NCBI RefSeq assembly: GCF_018614055.1
Contig: NZ_JAGGPB010000043.1
Coordinates: 186,001-250,000 of the forward strand
Source of the DNA: Streptomyces sp. ISL-98
GTDB lineage: Bacteria > Actinomycetota > Actinomycetes > Streptomycetales > Streptomycetaceae
Length of the DNA: 64,000 nt
Reading direction: 5' to 3'
Position 1 is the stretch's first letter. Each line of letters begins with the position of its first letter. The notes under the pieces are model-generated. The model was not told the origin of the DNA and did not search any database. It worked only from the letters and a program-made list of their open reading frames with translations. Shown here piece by piece: positions 51,421 through 60,153 of the stretch. A program made the translations under genes and the position numbers.

Positions 51421-51927
51421 CTATCGGGTTCCCCACATATAGGTCTGCTTCTTCAGCTTGAGGTAGACGAAGCTTTCGGTGGACCGCACACCGGGGAGCG
51501 TGCGGATCCTCTTGTTGATCACTTCGAGCAGGTGGTCGTCGTCCTCGCAGACGATCTCCACCATGAGGTCGAAGGAGCCCGCGGTCATCACCACGTACTC
51601 GCATTCGGCCATGGCCGTCAGCGCTTCGGCGACGGGGTCGAGGTCGCCCTCGACATTGATGCCGACCATGGCCTGCCGCCGGAAGCCCACGGTGAGGGGG
51701 TCGGTGACGGCGACGATCTGCATCACGCCCTGGTCGAGCAGCTTCTGTACGCGCTGGCGCACTGCCGCCTCGGAGAGGCCCACGGCCTTGCCGATGGCGG
51801 CATAAGGACGGCGTCCGTCCTCCTGGAGCTGCTCGATGATCGCCAGAGAGACGGCGTCGACCGTTGGTGACGACCCGTTCCCGGTTCTGGAATCTGCGCT
51901 TCTACTGGCCACGTCTTCACTGTGCAC
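51421..51927 (-). CDS. Lrp/AsnC family regulator
   Basis: A 168-residue regulator with an N-terminal helix-turn-helix (IIEQLQEDGRRPYAAIGKAV, GLSEAAVRQRVQKLLDQGVM) and the C-terminal RAM ligand domain (VVMTAGSFDLMVEIVCEDDD). It is coded 2 bases before the aminotransferase on the same strand and divergent from the aldehyde dehydrogenase, so it very likely controls both. The start could be GTG 51927 or 51912. Confidence 0.88.
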   Translation of the reverse strand: MHSEDVASRSADSRTGNGSSPTVDAVSLAIIEQLQEDGRRPYAAIGKAVGLSEAAVRQRVQKLLDQGVMQIVAVTDPLTVGFRRQAMVGINVEGDLDPVAEALTAMAECEYVVMTAGSFDLMVEIVCEDDDHLLEVINKRIRTLPGVRSTESFVYLKLKKQTYMWGTR

Positions 51928-52088
51928 GGGTCTCGTCCGTCTTGCAACCCCAAACCGATGAAATTCGTTGTTCAGGCGTCAAGATCTCACTGAATCCGAA
52001 GTTGACGGCGGGTAGGTATGTCGAAAGCGATACCTGAGCGACTAGGGTGGGAGTCTCACCCATCGGACATCTGAGAGGGAGGGTGGCA

Positions 52089-53528
52089 GTGACCACCGAA
52101 CTGCGTCGCCTGCGCAACTACATCGACGGAGAGTTCCGCGAAGCCGCCGACGGGCGGACCATCGAGGTGGTCAACCCGGCCACGGGCGAGGTGTACGCAA
52201 CCTCGCCGCTGTCCGGCCAGGAGGACGTCGACGCCGCGATGGCCGCCGCCGCCCGGGCCTTCCCGGCCTGGCGCGACACCACGCCCGGCGAGCGCCAGAA
52301 GGCGCTGCTCAAGATCGCGGACGCGTTCGAGGAGCGCGCCGAGGACCTGATCGCGGCCGAGTCCGAGAACACCGGCAAGCCGCTCGGGCTCACCCGCACC
52401 GAGGAAGTTCCGCCGATGGTGGACCAGATCCGCTTCTTCGCGGGCGCGGCACGACTGCTCGAAGGCCGCTCGGCCGGCGAGTACATGGAGGGTCTGACCT
52501 CCATCATCCGGCGCGAGCCGGTCGGCGTCTGCGCGCAGGTCGCACCGTGGAACTACCCGATGATGATGGCCGTATGGAAGTTCGCCCCGGCGCTCGCCGC
52601 GGGCAACACGGTCGTCCTCAAGCCGTCGGACACGACGCCCGCCTCGACCGTCCTCATGGCCGAGATCATCGGCTCGATCGTCCCCAAGGGCGTCTTCAAC
52701 GTCGTCTGCGGCGACCGTGAGACCGGCCGCGCGATGGTCGAGCACCCGACCCCCGCGATGGCCTCCATCACCGGTTCCGTACGGGCCGGCATGCAGGTCG
52801 CCGAGTCCGCCGCCAAGGACGTCAAGCGCGTCCACCTGGAGCTGGGCGGCAAGGCGCCGGTCGTCGTCTTCGAGGACACCGACATCGCCAAGGCCGTCGA
52901 GGACATCTCGGTCGCGGGCTTCTTCAACGCCGGCCAGGACTGTACGGCCGCGACGCGCGTGCTCGTACACGAGTCGATCCACGACGAGTTCGTGACCGCG
53001 CTGGCGAAGGCCGCCGCGGACACGAAGACCGGGCAGCCGGACGACGAGGACGTGCTGTACGGCCCGCTCAACAACGCCAACCAGCTCAAGCAGGTCAGCG
53101 GCTTCATCGAGCGCCTGCCCGCCCACGCCAAGGTCGAGTCCGGCGGCCACCGGGTCGGCGACAAGGGCTACTTCTACGCCCCGACCGTCGTCTCCGGCCT
53201 CAAGCAGGACGACGAGATCATCCAGAACGAGGTCTTCGGCCCCGTCATCACCGTCCAGTCCTTCGCGGACGAGGCGCAGGCCACCGAGTGGGCCAACGGC
53301 GTCGAGTACGCGCTGGCGTCTTCGGTGTGGACCAAGGACCACGCGCGTGCGATGCGCATGTCCAAGAAGCTCGACTTCGGCTGCGTGTGGATCAACACCC
53401 ACATCCCGCTGGTCGCGGAGATGCCGCACGGTGGCTTCAAGAAGTCCGGTTACGGCAAGGACCTGTCGGCGTACGGCTTCGAGGACTACACGCGCATCAA
53501 GCACGTGATGACCTCGATCGAGGGCTGA
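52089..53528 (+). CDS. Aldehyde dehydrogenase, gamma-aminobutyraldehyde type
   Basis: A 479-residue NAD(P)-dependent dehydrogenase: AQVAPWNYPMMMAVWKFAPA, catalytic Glu in LELGGKAPVVV, catalytic Cys in GFFNAGQDCTAATRV, and the C-terminal YGKDLSAYGFEDYTRIKHV. Context with the putrescine aminotransferase supports oxidation of 4-aminobutanal to GABA. GTG 52089 is chosen for GGGAGG six bases upstream. Divergent from the Lrp gene. Confidence 0.88.
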   Translation: MTTELRRLRNYIDGEFREAADGRTIEVVNPATGEVYATSPLSGQEDVDAAMAAAARAFPAWRDTTPGERQKALLKIADAFEERAEDLIAAESENTGKPLGLTRTEEVPPMVDQIRFFAGAARLLEGRSAGEYMEGLTSIIRREPVGVCAQVAPWNYPMMMAVWKFAPALAAGNTVVLKPSDTTPASTVLMAEIIGSIVPKGVFNVVCGDRETGRAMVEHPTPAMASITGSVRAGMQVAESAAKDVKRVHLELGGKAPVVVFEDTDIAKAVEDISVAGFFNAGQDCTAATRVLVHESIHDEFVTALAKAAADTKTGQPDDEDVLYGPLNNANQLKQVSGFIERLPAHAKVESGGHRVGDKGYFYAPTVVSGLKQDDEIIQNEVFGPVITVQSFADEAQATEWANGVEYALASSVWTKDHARAMRMSKKLDFGCVWINTHIPLVAEMPHGGFKKSGYGKDLSAYGFEDYTRIKHVMTSIEG

Positions 53529-53592
53529 TCGAACCGGCTGCCGATCTGAACCAGCCGATCTGAACGGGCTGATCAGGACGCTGTTCCACAGA

Positions 53593-53625
53593 GGCGGGCA
53601 ATAGACAGACTGTCTATTGCCCGCC
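53593..53625 (+). terminator. Hairpin after the aldehyde dehydrogenase gene
   Basis: A perfect 16-bp inverted repeat (GGCGGGCAATAGACAG at 53593-53608, complement at 53610-53625) around one central base, followed by TTT, lies 65 bases after the stop. It reads as a factor-independent terminator; its dyad also allows an operator for the next gene. Confidence 0.8.
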
Positions 53626-53653
53626 TTTCGTGCGCGGGGCGAGGGTGGGGGCC

Positions 53654-54835
53654 ATGAGTGATCTTGGTGGTGTGTCGCGTCGTACGCTGCTCCGCGGATT
53701 CGGTACGGCAGGTGCGCTGGCCGCACTCGCCGGCTGCGGGGTGCCCGCCGCGTACGTCGAGCCGGGCGACCGGGCCGCCGACGACCGCTCGGAGCGCGAT
53801 CACAGCCTTCAGTTCGCCAACTGGCCGCTGTACATCGACACCGACGACGAGGACGAGTCGCAGCGGCCCACCCTCGACGCCTTCACCGAGCGCACCGGGA
53901 TATCCGTCCGCTACACCGAAGAGATCAACGACAACGACGAGTTCTTCGGGAAGATCAGCCCCGCGCTGATGAACCACCAGGAGACCGGCCGGGACCTCGT
54001 CGTCATCAGCGACTGGATGGCCGCCAGGTTCGTACGCCTCGGCTGGGTTCAGGAGATGGACCGGGCGAAACAGCCCAACGTCGCCAAGTACCTCGACCCC
54101 CAACTGCGCACCCCCGCCTTCGACGAGGGACGCACCCACTCCGTCCCCTGGCAGTCCGGGATCACCGGCATCGCGTACAACCGCAAGAAGCTCGGCCACG
54201 ACATCCGCTCCACCACCCAGCTGTGGGCCGACGATCTGCGCGGCAAGGTGACGCTCTTCTCCGGGCTCGACGAGAGTTTCGCGCTGCTGATGCAGGGCAA
54301 CGGCGCGGACGTCACCCGCTGGAGCGCCGACGACTTCCACGAGATGTGCGAGCAGGTCGAGAAGCTGGTGCAGCGCCGCCATATCAGGCGCTTCACGGGC
54401 AACGACTACATCAAGGACCTTGCGAGCGGCGACGTACTGGCGTGCCAGGCGTACTCGGGCGACGTCATCCAACTTCGCGCGGACAACCCCGACATCGAGT
54501 TCGTGGTGCCGGAGGAGGGCGCGGAGCTGTGGGCGGAGAGCCTGATGATCCCCAACCTTGCCCGCCACAAGCGCAACGCCGAGAAGCTCGTCGACTACTA
54601 CTACGAGCCGGAAGTCGCGGCGGAGCTGGCTGCCTGGGTCAACTACGTCTGTCCGGTGCCGGCCGCGCGCGACGTCCTCGCGTCCTCCAAGGACGAGGAG
54701 ACGGCCGCACTCGCCGAGGATCCGCTGATCTTCCCCGACGATGCGATGCGTCGGCGGCTGGCGATCGCGCGGGACATCACGTCCGAGGAACGCGTCGAGT
54801 TCGCGAAAACGTGGAACGCGATCGTGGGGCTCTAG
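53654..54835 (+). CDS. Polyamine ABC-type substrate-binding lipoprotein (PotD-like), Tat signal
   Basis: A 393-residue protein with a Tat-type signal (VSRRTLLRGFGTAGALAALAG then lipobox Cys; cited in part). The mature part has the PotD/PotF fold: SLQFANWPLYIDTDDED, YTEEINDNDEFFGKI, ISDWMAARFVRLGW and LACQAYSGDVIQL. Ligand is probably putrescine or spermidine. No permease or ATPase follows directly, so those must be elsewhere. ATG 53654 has GGTGGGG upstream. Confidence 0.88.
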   Translation: MSDLGGVSRRTLLRGFGTAGALAALAGCGVPAAYVEPGDRAADDRSERDHSLQFANWPLYIDTDDEDESQRPTLDAFTERTGISVRYTEEINDNDEFFGKISPALMNHQETGRDLVVISDWMAARFVRLGWVQEMDRAKQPNVAKYLDPQLRTPAFDEGRTHSVPWQSGITGIAYNRKKLGHDIRSTTQLWADDLRGKVTLFSGLDESFALLMQGNGADVTRWSADDFHEMCEQVEKLVQRRHIRRFTGNDYIKDLASGDVLACQAYSGDVIQLRADNPDIEFVVPEEGAELWAESLMIPNLARHKRNAEKLVDYYYEPEVAAELAAWVNYVCPVPAARDVLASSKDEETAALAEDPLIFPDDAMRRRLAIARDITSEERVEFAKTWNAIVGL

Positions 54836-54848
54836 CAGACTGACGATC

Positions 54849-55445
54849 ATGAGTGCTGACCGAGTTGACCGACTTGACCGAGCTGACTGCGCTGAACGCG
54901 ATCGCGTGAACGCCGCTGTGACGTACGGCCTGTTCGCCGCCTGGGCCCTGCACGACATCGAGGAACTGGCGACGCTGCCGAGGTGGATGCGCGAGAACGT
55001 ACCCCGGCTGCGCAAGCGGTTCCCGCAGGTCCCCGAGCGGATATGGCGGGCCCTGGAGTCCGCGGACGAGCGCGAATTCGCCGTCGCCGTCGGCGTGATG
55101 GGCACGATCGTCGCCTCGGCCGCCGTCGCCGGACACCGCTCCGGCGGGCGCTCCGGCTTCTACCAGTCGACGCTCTACGGCTTCGGGCTGCACGGCCTGG
55201 TGCACATGGCCCAGGCCGCCGCTGTACGCGGCTACACCCCCGGCGTCGCCACCTCGCCGCTGATCGTGGTGCCCTTCTCGCTCTGGGCGCGCGGCCGACT
55301 GCGCCGGTCCGGTGTGCTGCGGCCGACGCGTGCGCGGGACGCCGTGCAGGGCCTTGCCCTGGCCGGAGCTGCTACGGCCGTCTCGCACGTGGTGGCGCGG
55401 CGCGTGCTGGGGAGGCAGCGGCCGGGGGCGGCGGGGGCGACGTAA
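54849..55445 (+). CDS. HXXEE-domain membrane protein
   Basis: A 198-residue protein with the HXXEE motif (LHDIEELATLPRWM, about residue 35) and three to four membrane segments (FAVAVGVMGTIVASAAVAG, LHGLVHMAQAAAV, LIVVPFSLWARG). The second His/Glu set, GLHGLVHM, is typical of this small family of unknown function. It starts 13 bases after the PotD-like gene, so co-transcription is likely. Confidence 0.75.
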   Translation: MSADRVDRLDRADCAERDRVNAAVTYGLFAAWALHDIEELATLPRWMRENVPRLRKRFPQVPERIWRALESADEREFAVAVGVMGTIVASAAVAGHRSGGRSGFYQSTLYGFGLHGLVHMAQAAAVRGYTPGVATSPLIVVPFSLWARGRLRRSGVLRPTRARDAVQGLALAGAATAVSHVVARRVLGRQRPGAAGAT

Positions 55446-55456
55446 AGGGCAGGTAA

Positions 55457-56011
55457 ATGCGGGCGTACGCTGCGGATATGAATGAGGCGAACGCCGTCCG
55501 GCGGCGTATACGCGTGTGGTTGCTCTTCTTCATCGTCTGTCTGGTGCTGAGCGGGCTGACCGCCTTCCCGCTCGTCACCGAACTGCACTGGCTCGAAAGC
55601 CTGCTGAAGTCCTCGGGCTCCCCGGTGCCCGAGCACTTTCCCGGGCTGATGGAGTGGATCGAGCGCGTACGGGCGGGCCTCGACGCCACCGATGCCACGT
55701 ACCCCTTCGTCCTCTACGGGACCGACTGGCTGGCCTTCGCGCACCTCGTCATCGCCGTCGCCTTCTACGGCCCGTACCGCGATCCCGTACGCAACATCTG
55801 GGTCGTCGAGTTCGGGATGATCGCCTGCGCCGGGATCATCCCGCTCGCGCTTATCTGCGGGCCGATTCGCGGCATTCCCTTCTGGTGGTCGGTCATCGAC
55901 ATGTCCTTCGGGGTCTTCGGCGTCATCCCGCTGTACGTCGTACGCCGCAGGATCAAGCAACTGGAGGCGCTGACCGCACCGGTCAAGCTCGCGGTCCCGG
56001 TGGCGGCCTGA
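55457..56011 (+). CDS. Conserved membrane protein
   Basis: A 184-residue protein with about four membrane segments (VWLLFFIVCLVLSGLTAFPL, LAFAHLVIAVAFYGPY, FGMIACAGIIPLALICGPI, FGVFGVIPLYVVRRRI). No family name is recognised. ATG 55457 has AAGGGC seven bases upstream; ATG 55478 is an alternative. It converges on the flavoprotein gene with 1 base between stops. Confidence 0.7.
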   Translation: MRAYAADMNEANAVRRRIRVWLLFFIVCLVLSGLTAFPLVTELHWLESLLKSSGSPVPEHFPGLMEWIERVRAGLDATDATYPFVLYGTDWLAFAHLVIAVAFYGPYRDPVRNIWVVEFGMIACAGIIPLALICGPIRGIPFWWSVIDMSFGVFGVIPLYVVRRRIKQLEALTAPVKLAVPVAA

Positions 56012-56012
56012 G

Positions 56013-57122
56013 TCAGCGGCGCAGGGCCAGCACCGTGCCCCTCGTCACCGCCTCCTTGAAGCGGGCCGAGGCCCGGCCGGTGAGGACGGCGGCGACCGGG
56101 CTGTCGTCGGCGCGGGTGAACTGGGTGAGGCCGTCGCGGCGGCCGAGGCTGATGTTCTGCCAGACGTAACGCAGGCGCAGCGGCCTGGGCGTGCGGCCGG
56201 TGACGGCCGCGGCGACGCTGCCCGCGACGTACGCCCCCATCGGCAGGCCCGTCTGGCAGGACATGCGGGATGCGGCGCCACCCGGTCCGTACGCCGCAGC
56301 CGCGTCGCCCGCCGCGAAGACCTCCGGGTGGGAGGTCGAGCGCAGCGTCGCGTCGACCGTGATCAGGCCCCGTGCGTCGACCGCGAAACCGGCCTCGCGC
56401 GCCAGGTCCGGTACGCGGAATCCGGCCGCCCACACGACCGCGTCGGCCGGGATCTCGCCCCCGTCGGCCAGGACCAGGCCATGGGCGGCCACTTCGGCAA
56501 CGCGGGTGTGCTCGCGCAGTGCGACGCCGTGCCGGGCCAGGGCGGCGCGGAGGTAGTGCCGGCCGCGCTCCGACAGCCCGGCGCCGAGCTCGCCCCCGGT
56601 GACCAGCTGCACCTTGAGCCCCGGGTACGCCTCGGCCAGCTCGGTGGCAGCCTCGATGCCGGTCAGGCCTGCGCCGGCCACGACGAGCGAGCCCTGGCCG
56701 CCCGCGCCCGCCGTACGTTCGCGCAGGCGGGCCGCGTCGTCGTAGGTGGCCACCGCCGGTGCGTGCGCGGCGGCGCCGGGGACGGGGGCGGTGTCGGCCG
56801 CGCTGCCGAGGGCGTAGACGAGGGTGTCGTATCCGATGGCGTGCGGAGCGGAGTCGACACGGACCGTACGGGCGGCGGCGTCGACGGCGGTCACCCGGGC
56901 GACGACCAGCTCGATGCCCGTACCGGCGAGGAGGTTGTCCAGCGGCAGCTCCTTCAGACGCTGGCCGGCGGCGAGCTGGTGCAGGCGTACCCGCTCGACG
57001 AAATGGCCTGCGGCGTTGACCAGCGTGATGCGTACGTTGCTGCGGCGCAGTTTGCGGGCCGCGCCCTTTGCGGCGGCCAGTCCGGCGTACCCGGCTCCCA
57101 GAACCACGATGTGATGCGTCAT
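56013..57122 (-). CDS. FAD-dependent NAD(P) oxidoreductase, NDH-2-like
   Basis: A 369-residue flavoprotein with the FAD-binding start IVVLGAGYAGLAAAKGA, a second nucleotide fold SLVVAGAGLTGIEAATELAE and the FAD motif HPEVFAAGDAAA. It resembles type II NADH dehydrogenases and related pyridine-nucleotide disulfide oxidoreductases but lacks a CxxxxC pair. AGGAGG stands only one base before the ATG, an odd spacing. It lies 54 bases downstream of the ECF sigma gene and may be its target. Confidence 0.82.
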   Translation of the reverse strand: MTHHIVVLGAGYAGLAAAKGAARKLRRSNVRITLVNAAGHFVERVRLHQLAAGQRLKELPLDNLLAGTGIELVVARVTAVDAAARTVRVDSAPHAIGYDTLVYALGSAADTAPVPGAAAHAPAVATYDDAARLRERTAGAGGQGSLVVAGAGLTGIEAATELAEAYPGLKVQLVTGGELGAGLSERGRHYLRAALARHGVALREHTRVAEVAAHGLVLADGGEIPADAVVWAAGFRVPDLAREAGFAVDARGLITVDATLRSTSHPEVFAAGDAAAAYGPGGAASRMSCQTGLPMGAYVAGSVAAAVTGRTPRPLRLRYVWQNISLGRRDGLTQFTRADDSPVAAVLTGRASARFKEAVTRGTVLALRR

Positions 57123-57176
57123 GCCTCCTGAACCGGTGGGCGGGCCGGTCCGTGACAGCTCCGACTGTGCAGTGGA

Positions 57177-58067
57177 TCACGCGAGCTGGGCGGCGGCGTA
57201 AGCGAGCTTCCCCGGGTTGATGACCGTACGGACCGCGCTGACCCGGCCGTCGCCGACCTCCGGCACGATGACGCCGAGCAGCATCCGGCCTGCGAAGACG
57301 GCGACCGCGGGCTCGCCGTTCACCTCGGCGTACTCGCCCCTCACCTGCGCCGCCTCGGGCCGCGCACCCAGGCCCAGCAGGTAGCGGAGCACCTTCTCGC
57401 GTCCGCTGATCGGCCGACGCGCCGCGGACACCTGGCCGCCCCCGTCGGACCAGGCGACCACGTCATCGGCGAGCAGCTGCTCCAGGCCGGCCACATCACC
57501 TTCGAGGGTGGCGGCGAAGAAGCGCTCGACGACCTTCTTGCGCTGTGCGTCGTCGACGTCGAAGTGCCTTCGCGGGCGGCCGAGCTGTTCGCGGGCCCGG
57601 CGGTGCAGCTGCCGCGAGTTCGCCTCCTCGATGTCGAGGACCTCGGCGATCTCCCGGTGGCTGTGCCCGAACGCCTCGCGCAGTACGAACACCGCGCGCT
57701 CGCCCGGAGTGAGCCGCTCCATCAGTGTGAGCAGCGCGAACGACACCGATTCGCGCTGCTCGGCGGTCTCCAGCGGGCCGAGCTCATCGCGCGAGGTGAA
57801 CACCGGCTCCGGGAGCCAGGGCCCGACGTACAGCTCGCGCTGGGCGCGGGCGGAGGTGAGCTGGTTGATGCAGAGGTTCGTCATGACCTTGGTCAGCCAG
57901 GCCGCCGGTGTACGGACGGCGGAGCGGTCGGCCTTGCTCCAGCGCAGATACGTGTCCTGTACGACGTCCTCGGCCTCGCTCGCCGAACCGAGCATCCGGT
58001 ACGCGAGCGAGAACAGCCGGGGGCGGTGCGATTCGAACTCTGAGGCGGCGGCTTCCGTGGTCGTCAT
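57177..58067 (-). CDS. ECF41-type RNA polymerase sigma factor with SnoaL-like tail
   Basis: A 296-residue factor. Sigma region 2 (HRPRLFSLAYRMLGSASEAE, DVVQDTYLRW), the linker signature WLPEPV and region 4 (LTPGERAVFVLREAFGHSHR, EIAEVLDIEEANSRQL) match the ECF41 group, which carries its own C-terminal SnoaL-like regulator (residues about 185-296, ending VRTVINPGKLAYA). ECF41 factors commonly control a neighbouring oxidoreductase gene. ATG 58067 is the start; an open frame further upstream is antisense-like. Confidence 0.88.
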   Translation of the reverse strand: MTTTEAAASEFESHRPRLFSLAYRMLGSASEAEDVVQDTYLRWSKADRSAVRTPAAWLTKVMTNLCINQLTSARAQRELYVGPWLPEPVFTSRDELGPLETAEQRESVSFALLTLMERLTPGERAVFVLREAFGHSHREIAEVLDIEEANSRQLHRRAREQLGRPRRHFDVDDAQRKKVVERFFAATLEGDVAGLEQLLADDVVAWSDGGGQVSAARRPISGREKVLRYLLGLGARPEAAQVRGEYAEVNGEPAVAVFAGRMLLGVIVPEVGDGRVSAVRTVINPGKLAYAAAQLA

Positions 58068-58087
58068 GTCCGCAGGATGCCAGTCGG

Positions 58088-59278
58088 TCAGTTGCTTCGG
58101 TCCGAGAAGGCGGCGAAGACGATGTCCAGCGCCACCGGGTTCATGCCCTCGCCCTTCGCGTCGGTCGCGTTGACGCAGTAGACGAGCGTGCGGGACACGT
58201 CGCGGGTCCCGCCGATGGCGGTGTTGTAGCCGTACCGACCGCCGGTCTTGCCCCAGGCGACTGTGCCGTCGGGGAGCACCAGACGCGACAGGCCCGCCGT
58301 GAGCTGCGCGTCCTCGCCGGACTCGGCGTCCTTCACCTTCGGGACGGTGAACATCTCCTCCAGCTGTGCCTGCGGCACGACCCGGCCGCGGAACAGCGCG
58401 AGCGTGAAGCGCTCCAGGTTGGCGGTGGTGGAGACGATGTCGCCCGCCGCCCAGCGGTCGGAGGAATTCCACTCGGTGACGTCGCGCAGCTCGGCCGTTC
58501 CGTCGGCCTTTTCGACCCTCTGGTAGCCGCGGTTGTGCGGGCCGTGGATCTTCGGGTCGGAGCCGGGGAAGGAGGTGTGGCGGAGAGCCAGCGGCGCGAG
58601 GATCCGGTCGCCGACGGCTTGTTCGTACGAGGTGTGGGTGAGCTTCTCGATCAGCAGGCCGAGGACGGTGTAGTTGATGTTCAGATAGTGCTGCTTGGTG
58701 CCGGGCTTGAACTCCGGGCCTTTGGCGGCGGCGTTCGCGATCTGGTCCCGTGGGTCGACGGTGTCGAAGCGGTGTGCGTACAGCTCCTCGAACGTGTCTC
58801 CGGGGCCGTCGGCGGCCTGGATTCCGCTGGTGTGGTTGAGGAGTTGGCGGACGGTGACCGGCTTGAAGGTACGGGGTAGCAGGCCGGGAAGGTACGTCTG
58901 CACGGGCCGGTTCAGGTTGACCTTGCGCTCGGCGGCGAGCTGGAGCACGACCGCGGCGGTGAAGACCTTGGTGACCGAACCGGCGCGGAAGCGGCCGTCG
59001 TCGATCGCCTTGCCCCCGGTGGCGAGGTCGGCGACGCCGGCGCTGCCGCGCCAGGTGCCGTCGGTGCCGGCGACGCGGACCAGGGCGGCGGTGGCGTCCT
59101 CGTCGGGCAAGCCGGCGATTGCCTTGCGCAGGGCGTCGGTGTTCGGCCCGTGTGCGGTGGCGACTGCGGAGGGGGATTCGGCAAAGGCGAAGGCGGGAGC
59201 GGCGGGGGCGGTGGCGAGCGGGGCTGCGGCGAGGCTGAGGAGGAGGGCGGTGGCGATGGGGCGGGTGCGGGGCTTCAT
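58088..59278 (-). CDS. Secreted serine hydrolase (beta-lactamase / DD-carboxypeptidase fold)
   Basis: A 396-residue secreted protein: signal peptide (ATALLLSLAAAPLATAPAA), active-site SVTK in FRAGSVTKVFTAAVV, YLNIN as the Tyr motif and KTGGRYGYN as the KTG box. QLLNHTSGIQ is typical of class C-like peptidases. It acts outside the membrane on peptidoglycan or small esters. GGAG precedes the ATG; the ECF sigma gene follows 20 bases after its stop. Confidence 0.88.
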   Translation of the reverse strand: MKPRTRPIATALLLSLAAAPLATAPAAPAFAFAESPSAVATAHGPNTDALRKAIAGLPDEDATAALVRVAGTDGTWRGSAGVADLATGGKAIDDGRFRAGSVTKVFTAAVVLQLAAERKVNLNRPVQTYLPGLLPRTFKPVTVRQLLNHTSGIQAADGPGDTFEELYAHRFDTVDPRDQIANAAAKGPEFKPGTKQHYLNINYTVLGLLIEKLTHTSYEQAVGDRILAPLALRHTSFPGSDPKIHGPHNRGYQRVEKADGTAELRDVTEWNSSDRWAAGDIVSTTANLERFTLALFRGRVVPQAQLEEMFTVPKVKDAESGEDAQLTAGLSRLVLPDGTVAWGKTGGRYGYNTAIGGTRDVSRTLVYCVNATDAKGEGMNPVALDIVFAAFSDRSN

Positions 59279-59448
59279 GGTGTGATCTCCGTCGGGGTTC
59301 GGTCTGCTGTGCGTTGGCAGGCCTAATCCTGGTGATCACGAGGTGGTGGGGGATCGCCGGAGCGAGCGGTTGTTGGGGGGCGGATTACTCGCTCGCACGG
59401 GGGAGTTCGGCGGCGGTTTCTCCTGCTTGGGGAGGAGGGGTGGGGTGG

Positions 59449-60153
59449 CTACCGGTGTGGGTAGGGGAACAGCGCCGCAGGCGCCCCACCGTCCTGGCTC
59501 GGGGCGGCGCCGGGTGCGATCAGGCCGGTCTCGTACGCGCAGATCACAGCCTGGATCCGATCCCTCAACCCCAACTTCGACAGCACGTTGCCCACGTGCG
59601 TCTTCACCGTGTGCTCGCTCACCACCAGCGCCGCCGCAATCTCCGCATTGGACAGCCCCCGCGCCAGGTGCAGCAACGTCTCCCGCTCCCGGGCGGTCAG
59701 GACATCGAGACGCCCCGAGGAAATCACCGTCGGACGCGCCGTGTAGTCGGCGATCAGGCGCCGCGCCACGGAAGGCGCGAGCAATGACTCGCCTGCCGCG
59801 ACCACCCGCACCGCGTGCACCAGATCGTCGCGGCGTACATCCTTCAGCAGGAAGCCGCTCGCCCCCGCGTGCAGCGCCTCGTAGACGTACTCGTCGGCGT
59901 CGAAGGTCGTGAGCATCACCGTGCGGCAGGCGGTCTCCGCGCAGATCGTGCGGCAGGCCTGGATGCCGTCCGTGCCCGGCATCCGGATGTCGAGCAGCGC
60001 AACATCGGGGGCCAGACGGCGTACGGCTTCGACGGCCTGTGCACCGTCGCCGGCCTCGGCAACCACCTCGATGTCCTGCTGTACGTCAAGGATCATCGCG
60101 AAGCCGCTGCGGACCAGTTCCTGGTCGTCGGCCACCACCACACGGATCGTCAA
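59449..60153 (-). CDS. NarL/LuxR-type response regulator
   Basis: A 234-residue regulator. The receiver has Asp in VALLDIRMPGTDG (about residue 54), with VVVADDQELVR at the N-terminus and FLLKDV as the switch Lys. The C-terminal LuxR helix-turn-helix reads LTARERETLLHLARGLSNAE, IAAALVVSEHTVKTHVGNVL. It starts with TTG 60153, overlapping the kinase stop by four bases (TTGA); GGAGG upstream supports this. Partner of the kinase at 60150-61358. Confidence 0.92.
   Translation of the reverse strand: MTIRVVVADDQELVRSGFAMILDVQQDIEVVAEAGDGAQAVEAVRRLAPDVALLDIRMPGTDGIQACRTICAETACRTVMLTTFDADEYVYEALHAGASGFLLKDVRRDDLVHAVRVVAAGESLLAPSVARRLIADYTARPTVISSGRLDVLTARERETLLHLARGLSNAEIAAALVVSEHTVKTHVGNVLSKLGLRDRIQAVICAYETGLIAPGAAPSQDGGAPAALFPYPHR

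Noticed and set aside
57177-59339. A single 720-codon minus-strand gene
   Set aside because: The frame happens to run through, but the sigma factor part starts at 58067 with its own ATG and the upstream part is out of frame with the real serine hydrolase (58088-59278).
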